Source of the DNA: Nitrospira sp.
GTDB taxonomy: Bacteria; Nitrospirota; Nitrospiria; Nitrospirales; Nitrospiraceae
Direction of reading: 5' to 3'
Assembly (NCBI GenBank): GCA_024330965.1
Contig: JANDJL010000016.1
Coordinates: 1-64,000, forward strand
Length of the DNA stretch: 64,000 bases
Shown here piece by piece: positions 37,266 through 45,065 of the stretch; positions within the stretch are counted from its first letter, which is position 1; each line of letters begins with the position of its first letter. Under the pieces are notes generated by a model. It made no database searches, was not told the DNA's origin, and worked only from the letters and a program-made list of their open reading frames with translations. Both the position numbers and the translations under genes were made by a program.

Positions 37266-37851
37266 GATATGCTCCTCCCTCTAATCTAAAAAGTTGGCCT
37301 CGAAGACGACCGTTCTCCGTCTAGGACAGACTCCCTCTCCACTCCCCAGAGTGCGTGCCGTAAGGTACACGGTGTACAGACGCGAATTGACCTTGGTACT
37401 GTGACGGCTTGTTCGTCCCTCGTCGTGTGTGATCTCCCGTTTCTGTTCTCTTCCCGCCGCCATTGCCGGTACAGCCGCCTGGTGCGATCATTAGGATCCA
37501 TCGTGAGACCTCGTCTCTCTGGCTCACCCTCCGGTCAAACTCGAGCGCACGGCCTGACCGGTGAACCATCCGAAAATTCGAAAACTGCAGGCGAGAATCG
37601 CACTAGGGAAGAGAGCAACCTTTATACCCTCTCCCCTGATCCTTTCTTTTTGGGCTCCTTCTACGTTCAGCAGGTACTTCAGGAGACAGCGGCGGGTTGG
37701 AGACAGGTAACCTCCCGGCAGGTGAATCATCCAGTTTGATGGACAGTTTCTCGGGTGATGCCAAAACAAGCGTGGTTATTCAACCACTTCCGGTGTCCAG
37801 TCTAATAAACCTTCAAGGAAGGTCGGAGAGGCAAGAAGGGACACTGCGAAT
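37266..37851. other. 586-base intergenic region, no gene recognised
   Basis: No convincing reading frame, tRNA or known riboswitch was seen. It probably contains the promoter of the outer-membrane protein gene on the minus strand. Confidence 0.45.
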
Positions 37852-39240
37852 TTATTCAATGCCGTAAGCGCGGAGCTTGTTGTAGAGGCTCGCTCGGCTG
37901 ATCTTCAGCAACTTAGCCGCCTTGACACGGTTGCCATTGGTTTTCTTCAATGCCTCGAGGATTCGAGCACGTTCGGTTTGGGCGATAACCCCTCGCGTGG
38001 CCGAACGGAGGTCGTCTCCTTCATCCATCGCGCTCATGGCCAGGAGATCATCGCACCCGATCGTAGGCCCTGTAGTCGTCACGACGGCCCGTTCAATATA
38101 GTGTTGCAGCTCCCTCACATTTCCGGGCCATGCGGCTTTGCTCAACGCCCGTCTCGCCTGATCCGACAACGTGCGAACCGGCTGCTGATGCCGCCGGCAC
38201 GATCGAGCAATGAAGTGTTCGGCCAACAAAGGAATATCCTCTCGTCGATCGCGGAGCGGAGGCACATAGAGCGGCAAGACTGCCAGACGATAATACAGGT
38301 CCTGCCGAAACGCCTTTTCCTTCACGAGATCCGCGAGATCTTTATTCGTCGCGGAAATGACCCGCACGTCAACTTTGATCGGCTTGGTCCCGCCGACGGG
38401 CCTGATCTCGCCCTCTTGCAGCACACGCAGCAACTTGGCTTGAAACACCGGCGTCGTGTCGGCGATTTCATCAAGAAAAATCGTCCCCGAGTCCGCTTCC
38501 TCGAACAACCCGCGTTTATTCGCCACCGCTCCGGTAAAGGAACCTTTCACATGGCCGAACAACTCGCTTTCCAATAACGTTTCCGGCAACGCGCCGCAAT
38601 CAACGACGATAAACGGCTTGTCTTTCCTCCGGCTCAAGGCGTGAATCGTTCTCGCAAGCAGTTCCTTGCCCGTTCCGCTTTCGCCCTGAATCAGGACCGT
38701 CGCCGAACTTTCCGCCACCAGGCTCACCATGTCGAAAAGCCGCTGCATAACGGGGCTTCGGCCGATCAATTCACCCAGCGAGTCACGCACCGCCCCGCGC
38801 TCCTGCTGGGGGGAAACATGATCCGTCGCCGTCCGCTTGCCGTTGAATAACACCAGCATCGAACCGACGTCACCCCCACCGGTGACAAGCGGAAATGCTT
38901 GGTGCATCCCGCAGACCGTTCCATCGCCCCCGATAGGACAAGAGACCGACCGCACTCCTGGTGCCTCAAACACCTTGATTGCCGGACAAGCCTCGCACGG
39001 ATCGGCACGATGGGCGAAGGCCTCGTAGCACTTGGCCCGCTGGCTCTCCGGCTTCGTGGTCGCCGCAGACGACCACGCCGGCTCGTTCGCGTACACCACA
39101 TTAAAATGTCGGTCCATGACTGCCACGCGATCTGTTAAGCCACCGGCCAGTTGAGCAATCGCTTCCACCCTTGCACGCAAGATAGGATCACTAAATGGCA
39201 ACGCCCCCTCTTCATTCTGAAATTCCACGCTGTTTGGCAT
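37852..39240 (-). CDS. Sigma-54-dependent transcriptional activator with Cys-rich PAS domain
   Basis: This 462-residue regulator has an N-terminal PAS-like sensor (about 24-135) with clustered Cys at 71, 82, 85, 101 and 110, then an AAA+ domain (Walker A GESGTGKE at 186-193; sigma-54 contact GSFTGA instead of GAFTGA) and a Fis-type helix-turn-helix (NRVKAAKLLKISRASLYNKL). It has no receiver domain, so the signal is sensed directly, possibly redox or metal through the cysteines. GAGAG lies six bases before the ATG. It is the nearest regulator to the multicopper oxidase module. Confidence 0.9.
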   Translation of the reverse strand: MPNSVEFQNEEGALPFSDPILRARVEAIAQLAGGLTDRVAVMDRHFNVVYANEPAWSSAATTKPESQRAKCYEAFAHRADPCEACPAIKVFEAPGVRSVSCPIGGDGTVCGMHQAFPLVTGGGDVGSMLVLFNGKRTATDHVSPQQERGAVRDSLGELIGRSPVMQRLFDMVSLVAESSATVLIQGESGTGKELLARTIHALSRRKDKPFIVVDCGALPETLLESELFGHVKGSFTGAVANKRGLFEEADSGTIFLDEIADTTPVFQAKLLRVLQEGEIRPVGGTKPIKVDVRVISATNKDLADLVKEKAFRQDLYYRLAVLPLYVPPLRDRREDIPLLAEHFIARSCRRHQQPVRTLSDQARRALSKAAWPGNVRELQHYIERAVVTTTGPTIGCDDLLAMSAMDEGDDLRSATRGVIAQTERARILEALKKTNGNRVKAAKLLKISRASLYNKLRAYGIE

Positions 39241-39344
39241 CCTCCGCTCTCGTGTGTCGTCTGCTATCTGTTGTTCATGACCGGCTCTCGCTGTCGTCTC
39301 CCATGCTCCGGCTCATGGGTCTCTTTCCCCCCCAGAAAACCCCC

Positions 39345-39701
39345 TCATGGCGGCTGGCGATTCAGCAACCGCTGTACGCAGGCCTTCAAATCCGCAATCC
39401 GCACCGGCTTATTGAAATACGCATCGGCGCCCGCTTTCAAGACATCCTGCTCGGCCCGCGCGTCACCGAACGCTGTCATCACAATGATGGGACACCGGGG
39501 AGCGATGGTTCTCAACCGACTGATATAGTCCGGTCCTCCGGCCGGCATGCGGAGATCGGTGAGGATCAAATCCGGCACGGACTCCATCACCATCCGAAAG
39601 GCTTCGTCACCGTCCCTCGCCTGCCGCACCTGATAGTCGGGACTCCAAAATTCGTCACAGAGCAGACTGAGCATCTCTCGGTCATCCTCAACGATCAGCA
39701 T
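39345..39701 (-). CDS. Single-domain response regulator
   Basis: This 118-residue receiver domain has acidic residues at 6-7 (VEDD), phosphoacceptor Asp49 (LILTDLRMP) and Lys98 (YFNKPV). No output domain follows. The ATG at 39701 is preceded by GAGGAAGG; longer frames to 39734 or 39821 add a leader with no receiver sequence. It lies between a kinase gene and a sigma-54 activator and may pass phosphate within that group. Confidence 0.82.
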   Translation of the reverse strand: MLIVEDDREMLSLLCDEFWSPDYQVRQARDGDEAFRMVMESVPDLILTDLRMPAGGPDYISRLRTIAPRCPIIVMTAFGDARAEQDVLKAGADAYFNKPVRIADLKACVQRLLNRQPP

Positions 39702-39830
39702 GACGGCCACCCTTCCTCTTGTCACGGTCGCCATCCCCGCAGTCCTACCTTCCGTTTCTCTGGCGCTTGAAATAGGGTCTGGCAAGGGATATGCCGACGG
39801 GGAACGGATGAAAACCTTCAAAATTAGGGA

Positions 39831-39849
39831 TGGTTTTCACGGAAAACCA
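39831..39849. terminator. Hairpin between kinase and receiver genes
   Basis: TGGTTTTC-ACG-GAAAACCA is a perfect 8-bp stem. On the minus strand it follows the end of the kinase gene by about 120 bases and is followed by a T-rich stretch, so it could be a weak terminator or an operator. Confidence 0.4.
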
Positions 39850-39969
39850 CACCGACAGGCCGTTGCTGGAGACAAAGGCGACAACCCGAGGGGACTCGCT
39901 GGCGCGTCGTGCTACAGTGACACGAGGCGACATGCCGTCTGCTCGAACCACCGAACTCCTCAACCGCTG

Positions 39970-41892
39970 TTATTTTTTCTTATGTTCGTGGCTTTTCGGC
40001 AACGAAATCGTAAACGTCGTTCCCTTTCCCTCTTCGCTTTCGACGGTAATCGCGCCCTGATGTTCGTCGATGATCCCCTTGACGACGGTTAACCCAAGGC
40101 CGGTCCCCTTGCCAAATTCCTTCGTCGTGAAGAACGGCTCGAACACCTTCGGCAACAGCTCTTGCGGAATCCCATGCCCCGTATCGCTCACCGTCAGCTT
40201 GACCGAATTCTGGTCCTGCGCCAATTCAATCCGCAAGGTCCCCCCCTCCGGCATGGCATGGATGGCGTTCGCCACCAAATTGATGAACACCTGACTCATT
40301 TGATCCGCGTCAGCCATCACGGACGGGCATCGGTCGTCCACTATCAATTCCACCGCCACTCGGTTTCTATCGAGACGCTCCCGAAACAATTCCATACCGT
40401 CTTCAACAATGTCTTTCAATTGGAGAGGCCGACGCTCAGGGGGTTTACGTCTCGCAAACGCAAGCAACTGATTCATCACTCTCGTGATTCGCTCGACCTG
40501 GGCGATGATCGTTTTGAGCCCCTTCTTGATTGACTCGTCGTTGACGCGGTCCATCATGTATTCGGCGCGACCCAAAATCACGTTCATGGGCGTGCCGATT
40601 TCGTGTGCCATGCCCGAGGCGAGGGTCCCCAACTCCGCAATCCGCTCAGTCCTCCGGAGCTGTTCCTGAACCTGTTTGAGCTCCGTCACGTCGATTCCTG
40701 CCGCCACGATGTAGTCCGCATGCCCCGATGAATCGGGGATCACCGTGTTCGCCCACGCGATGCGCCGCCTCCTTCCGTCTTTGCTCACCCAGTCGTGCTC
40801 ATGCTCATTGCGAAGCTCTCCCCCCACGAGGCGATCGAACACCGCTTTGACCGACTCGACTTCCTCGGGCGGCAAAAGAAGGCTCCAGACCGTTTTCCCC
40901 ATGACCTCTTCCGAACTGTAGCCGGTCGCCTGCTCACATGCGCGATTGAATCGAAGTATCCTGCCTTCTCGATCCAACACGACGACCAACGCTCCCGCAG
41001 TTTCCAAGACTGCTTCGATGAATGCGTGCTGTCTCCGCAGTTCTTCTACAACCCGTTGGTGCTCGGTGATGTCCCGAAGAATGACGGTATAGTACCGCTT
41101 ACCCTCGACGGAGACGTGCGAAATGGCCGCCTCGATGGGGAATTCTTCTCCGTTGGCCCGTAACCCCATCACCACCCCCAGTTTACCCATTTTTCGGCTT
41201 GTCACGTTGGATTGCCCGAACGCCTGTACTTGCTGCCGATGCGCTTCGCGGAACCGGGCCGGCAGGAAGCGATCAAGGGAATGCCCAACGGCTTCTTCCG
41301 CGGTGCAGCCGAACATCTGCTCGGCCGCTCGGTTGAACAACACGACCTTCTGCTCGTGATCCGTGGTGATGATGGCGTCCATGGCGGATTGGATGATGCT
41401 GTCCAGCCGAAGTTGACTGACCAACAGTTTTTCTTCCGCCATCCGCAGACCGACAACGGCTCCCAGCGCCGTCTCGTTCGCATGGGAACGGGCCTCCTGT
41501 GCCTCGATCATCAGTCCTTCGGCATGGGCCCGTTCGACCTGTTCGAGCTTCAATTTGTCCTGAGTCCGCCGGTAATGGACCAATCCGGTCGCGATCATCC
41601 AGAGGACCACCGTGCCCAGCGTTCGGTTGAACAACGCATAGGGCGCCGACTGCGCCGCCGGCTTCAGCAGAAAAACGCCCCACATGAATACCGTCGCGAG
41701 AGCCGCATAAGAGAGCGGGAGAGATCGGCCAGGCAATACAAAGGTCAGCAGCAATGGAAGGACATAGAGCATCGAGGCCGCCATTTCGAGCGGCGCCAGC
41801 GCATCGATCAGCAAGACGGCGATCGTGATGGCCGCAACCATCATCGGTGCCACGCGCATGATTCGACGACCCATCCCCTTCATCCGATCCAT
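39970..41892 (-). CDS. PAS-domain sensor histidine kinase
   Basis: This 640-residue membrane kinase has N-terminal helices (about 14-110), a coiled linker, two PAS domains (about 165-290 and 290-415), the dimerisation and phosphorylation box SGMAHEIGTPMNVILG and a catalytic ATP domain (NLVANAIHAM, DTGHGIP, GTGLGLTVVKG). It should sense a signal at the membrane or through PAS and phosphorylate a receiver. The next gene upstream on this strand, at 41948, is an NtrC-type activator with a receiver, its likely partner, and the lone receiver follows downstream. Close spacing (55 bases) suggests one operon. Confidence 0.92.
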   Translation of the reverse strand: MDRMKGMGRRIMRVAPMMVAAITIAVLLIDALAPLEMAASMLYVLPLLLTFVLPGRSLPLSYAALATVFMWGVFLLKPAAQSAPYALFNRTLGTVVLWMIATGLVHYRRTQDKLKLEQVERAHAEGLMIEAQEARSHANETALGAVVGLRMAEEKLLVSQLRLDSIIQSAMDAIITTDHEQKVVLFNRAAEQMFGCTAEEAVGHSLDRFLPARFREAHRQQVQAFGQSNVTSRKMGKLGVVMGLRANGEEFPIEAAISHVSVEGKRYYTVILRDITEHQRVVEELRRQHAFIEAVLETAGALVVVLDREGRILRFNRACEQATGYSSEEVMGKTVWSLLLPPEEVESVKAVFDRLVGGELRNEHEHDWVSKDGRRRRIAWANTVIPDSSGHADYIVAAGIDVTELKQVQEQLRRTERIAELGTLASGMAHEIGTPMNVILGRAEYMMDRVNDESIKKGLKTIIAQVERITRVMNQLLAFARRKPPERRPLQLKDIVEDGMELFRERLDRNRVAVELIVDDRCPSVMADADQMSQVFINLVANAIHAMPEGGTLRIELAQDQNSVKLTVSDTGHGIPQELLPKVFEPFFTTKEFGKGTGLGLTVVKGIIDEHQGAITVESEEGKGTTFTISLPKSHEHKKK

Positions 41893-41947
41893 CCCGGCCT
41901 GATTTGGAGCAGGCGGTCCCGCTCCCTGTGATGGTCAGAGGCGGTTT

Positions 41948-43327
41948 CTAGTCTTCTGGGTGAGGCTTCCCTTCGATTTCGGCGAGCTTGCGATAAAGGG
42001 TCTTGCGATCGATGCCCAGGACCTGGGCGGCCTGATACTTGTTGCCGCCGGTCTTTTCGAGGATCTTTTTAATGTATTCCTTTTCGACCTCGTGGAGGGG
42101 CAGACTCTTCTCAGCCGCATCGTCCAGCACTCGGCGGTCGCCGCGCGCCCCTTGCACCGCCGGAGGCAAATCATCCGGAGAAACCTTCTCGCCGCGGCTC
42201 AACGTGACGGCCCGTTCGATCACATTCTCGAGTTCGCGTACGTTGCCCGGCCAAGAATAGTCGATCAACATCGCCAAAGCCGCTTCGCTGATCCCTTTGA
42301 CCGTCCTTCCGCCGGCCTCGGCACACTTCTTCAAAAAAGCATCAACCAGCAACGGAATATCCTCCCGCCGTTCGCGCAAAGGAGGCAGTTTTAATTCAAT
42401 GACGTTGAGCCGATAGTAGAGGTCTTCGCGGAACCGCTTGTTCTTGACTTCGTCGGCCAAATTGAGATTCGTCGCTGCGATGATCCGCACATCCACTGCG
42501 ATCGGCTTGGTGGCCCCGACCCGCCGGATTTCCTTTTCCTGGATCGCCCGCAGCAGTTTGGCCTGCAACATGAGCGGCAACTCGCTGATCTCGTCTAGAA
42601 ACAACGTCCCCTTCTGCGCTTCCTCGAACAGGCCGCGCTTGTCCGTCTTGGCGTCGGTGAACGCCCCCCGCATGTGCCCGAACAACTCGCTCTCCAGCAG
42701 TTGTTCCGGAATCGCGGCGCAGTTGACCGGAATAAACGGCGCCTCCTTTCGGCTGCTGTTGTAGTGAATCGCTTTGGCGACGAGCTCCTTGCCCGTGCCG
42801 CTTTCCCCCGTGATCAACACATTGGTCGGGCTGTCGGCCACCCGGCGAATCAAATCAAACACCGCCTGAATCGCCTTGCTCTTGCCCAGAATCTGGTGAA
42901 AACTGTATTCCTTGCGTACTTCCTTGCGGAGCCGGTCCACTTCTCTCCGGAGCGCCGCTTCTCTGATCACCCGCTCGACGACGCGGATCAGCTCATCCTT
43001 CTTGACCGGCTTCGTGAGATAATCGCTGGCGCCGTGCTTCATCGCTTCGACGGCGGTATCCACCGACCCAAACGCCGTCATAAGCACCACGTTGACCTCC
43101 GGATGCTCTCGTTTGATTTGATTGAGCAATTCGAGCCCCTGCATGCCTTTCATGCGAAGGTCCGTCAGCACCACGGCATAATCTTCTTCCGCCAACAGTT
43201 TCAAGGCCTCTTCCCCACTACCAGCCACTGAAACTTGATGCCCCCGATCCTTCAACATGTCTTGGGCCAACTCCCGCATGTCGGCATCGTCGTCGACGAC
43301 CAGGATTGCTCCCCATTCTTCCGTCAT
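41948..43327 (-). CDS. NtrC-family response regulator, sigma-54 activator
   Basis: About 459 residues: a receiver with Asp56 (VVLTDLRMKG), an AAA+ domain (GESGTGKE; sigma-54 loop GAFTDA) and a Fis-type DNA-binding end (NKYQAAQVLGIDRKTLYRKL). The ATG at 43327 follows a CGGAGT site; GTG at 43330 is the alternative. Its kinase is encoded directly downstream. A sigma-54-like promoter (44479) lies 1.2 kb away in front of a PepSY gene and is a reasonable target candidate. Confidence 0.92.
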   Translation of the reverse strand: MTEEWGAILVVDDDADMRELAQDMLKDRGHQVSVAGSGEEALKLLAEEDYAVVLTDLRMKGMQGLELLNQIKREHPEVNVVLMTAFGSVDTAVEAMKHGASDYLTKPVKKDELIRVVERVIREAALRREVDRLRKEVRKEYSFHQILGKSKAIQAVFDLIRRVADSPTNVLITGESGTGKELVAKAIHYNSSRKEAPFIPVNCAAIPEQLLESELFGHMRGAFTDAKTDKRGLFEEAQKGTLFLDEISELPLMLQAKLLRAIQEKEIRRVGATKPIAVDVRIIAATNLNLADEVKNKRFREDLYYRLNVIELKLPPLRERREDIPLLVDAFLKKCAEAGGRTVKGISEAALAMLIDYSWPGNVRELENVIERAVTLSRGEKVSPDDLPPAVQGARGDRRVLDDAAEKSLPLHEVEKEYIKKILEKTGGNKYQAAQVLGIDRKTLYRKLAEIEGKPHPED

Positions 43328-43605
43328 CACAGACTCCGTCTGCTCAAAAATCCTTACGCCACTTCACTCCCAGAGAAACACTCGCCTTGCTGCCCCAAAC
43401 TGCAACAGCACGGCAGCCGGATAGTCGCATTATGCGCCATCACGAGCCGACTTTTGCCATTATTCGGAAGAACAGTGCAAAGGCGAGGCCACATCTTCGT
43501 GTAGTTCCTGGGAGTGGTTTCACTCAATACAGGATGCTCATAGAAACCGTGCTGCAAGACTGGGGCAAGAAGAGCATACCACTGGGATAATAATTCTGAG
43601 GCCGG

Positions 43606-44190
43606 TCAGTGAGATCGATCCACCGTTCGCCACCATTTCTTGATCGCCACCACGGCCTGTTTGGCCTCCGCTTCGTCAAGACCGATGCCAAATCGACGGG
43701 TCACCCCTCCATAGTCAAAAGCGATCGTTCCGCCACCGATGCCCCATAATTGCAGCGCCATCGACAAATCCATGGGATCAAACACGGCCGGCTCAGCTCG
43801 CAGTTCACGCACCTCGCTCAGGTCATACACCTTGTCAAGGCCGAACCCTCCGACGTCACGGCGAAGAGCGAGAGAACCTTCCCGCACGGTCACAATTTCT
43901 TTCCCCATCACCTGCCACAACCAGGCATAGACGGCTAACACACCAGCCACCGTCCAAACCACGAACCAGGCGACCATCAACGACCATCCGCCTGGAGGCG
44001 CCTCTCCCTCTAGAAATCGGAGGGGGATAATGACCTCGGCCACAGCCCAGGCACAGATCCAAAATCCCAAAAACCCGATCACGAACCAGCTCCGGCTATA
44101 GGGAATCACCAGACGAAGACAGTCCGAGGTCTCCGTAATCATCACCCGTGAGGGAAGTGGGCGGGGAGAAGTCGATCGGCTCTTGGCCAT
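43606..44190 (-). CDS. Membrane protein with two helices and a soluble C-terminal domain
   Basis: About 194 residues: a polar N-terminus, two close membrane helices (FVIGFLGFWICAWAVAEVII, then MVAWFVVWTVAGVLAVYAWL) and a beta-rich C-terminal domain (about 110-190) that resembles PH-like domains of small bacterial membrane proteins. The start at 44190 gives a sensible topology; the frame opens further upstream to 44259. No family name is certain. It is divergent from the PepSY gene. Confidence 0.7.
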   Translation of the reverse strand: MAKSRSTSPRPLPSRVMITETSDCLRLVIPYSRSWFVIGFLGFWICAWAVAEVIIPLRFLEGEAPPGGWSLMVAWFVVWTVAGVLAVYAWLWQVMGKEIVTVREGSLALRRDVGGFGLDKVYDLSEVRELRAEPAVFDPMDLSMALQLWGIGGGTIAFDYGGVTRRFGIGLDEAEAKQAVVAIKKWWRTVDRSH

Positions 44191-44478
44191 TAAACGCTCG
44201 GTGTTGAAATGGCCGGTATTATGGCACGAAGGGCCGGGGAATCCGCCAAGGAAAAACAATCATCGATAACGCTGTTCCCCATTTTTGAGCCCATAGCAAG
44301 ATCGACGATTCGTCGGACCTTGTGGCATTCGGCCACAGACATTCCCGGATCATTGCCGAAAAAATCCTCACGCCGACTCATCGAAGCCAGGAACTCCGGC
44401 CAACAACATCACGGATGGGAAGGGCTTCGTTTACGAATGTTCGGCGTTGGCCTTTTCCGAACGGTACGCGAAGCGCAA
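44191..44478. other. Divergent intergenic region
   Basis: Two small hairpins lie here: CGACG-ATT-CGTCG at 44303-44315 and TGTGGC-ATTCG-GCCACA at 44321-44337. They may be operators or leader structures. No protein-coding gene was recognised; a longer frame that runs into the PepSY gene has no start site. Confidence 0.4.
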
Positions 44479-44494
44479 TGGCACCCAACATGCA
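44479..44494 (+). promoter_or_regulatory. Sigma-54-like promoter of the PepSY gene
   Basis: TGGCACCCAACATGCA has the GG and GC elements exactly 10 bases apart, as in the -24/-12 consensus TGGCAC-N5-TTGCA, with one mismatch in the -12 box (ATGC). The start codon is 95 bases downstream. Two sigma-54 activators are encoded nearby. Confidence 0.5.
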
Positions 44495-44588
44495 GAGCAG
44501 TATGGGCCCCCGCATGGAAGACCGGCGGTGGGACCGATTTGAGCACAGCTCGCAATCCATCAACAATCTCATTTTGAAGGAGGGAATC

Positions 44589-44939
44589 ATGCAACGACAT
44601 CCATTGAGCTCAATGATGCTGGCAATCTTGTGTGCAACCGCTGTCCTTATCGCCGGCGAATCGGCCTACGCAGGCGACAAGGGCAAGAAAGAAAAGGTCG
44701 AGATGGCGCAGGGGGCCAAGGTGTCGATTGAGCAAGCCATCCAAACCGCGTTGGAGAAGGTATCGGGCAAGGTCATCGAAGCCGAACTGGAGCACAAGCA
44801 CAAGACACTCGTATGGGAAGTCGAGGTCGTAACGCCCGAAAATAAAATTGTGGAGGTCCACATTGACGCAGAGAGCGGAGCCGTCATCGATGTTGAAGAA
44901 GAAAAGCCCAAACCCATCCGCTCGCCCAAGAACCGGTAG
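44589..44939 (+). CDS. PepSY-domain periplasmic protein
   Basis: This 116-residue protein has a signal peptide (about 1-28, ending SAYA), then a PepSY domain (about 42-105: VSIEQAIQTALEKVSGKVIE and WEVEVVTPENKIVEVHIDAE) and a charged tail. PepSY proteins inhibit peptidases or bind cell-envelope ligands. AAGGAGGG lies just before the ATG. It sits under a sigma-54-like promoter and ends before a terminator, so it is probably transcribed alone and induced by an activator. Confidence 0.88.
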   Translation: MQRHPLSSMMLAILCATAVLIAGESAYAGDKGKKEKVEMAQGAKVSIEQAIQTALEKVSGKVIEAELEHKHKTLVWEVEVVTPENKIVEVHIDAESGAVIDVEEEKPKPIRSPKNR

Positions 44940-45027
44940 GCTACCGCAAGACTGTCATGATCCAGTTCGGTTCTCTGACGGGGCAGTGGAGAAAAGGACC
45001 GCAGAGGGGCACCCCCAAAAGGGAGAG

Positions 45028-45065
45028 AGCTTTCGCCATCCTGCCAGGCGGCTGGAAGCTTTTTT
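45028..45065 (+). terminator. Rho-independent terminator of the PepSY gene
   Basis: Stem AGCTT/AAGCT with inner CGCC/GGCG pairing is followed by TTTTTT (45060-45065), about 90 bases after the stop codon. The T run overlaps the stop codon of the convergent gene. Confidence 0.55.

Noticed and set aside
44322-44588. N-terminal extension of the PepSY gene
   Set aside because: The ATG at 44589 has a strong ribosome-binding site and signal peptide, and a sigma-54-like promoter lies inside the extension.
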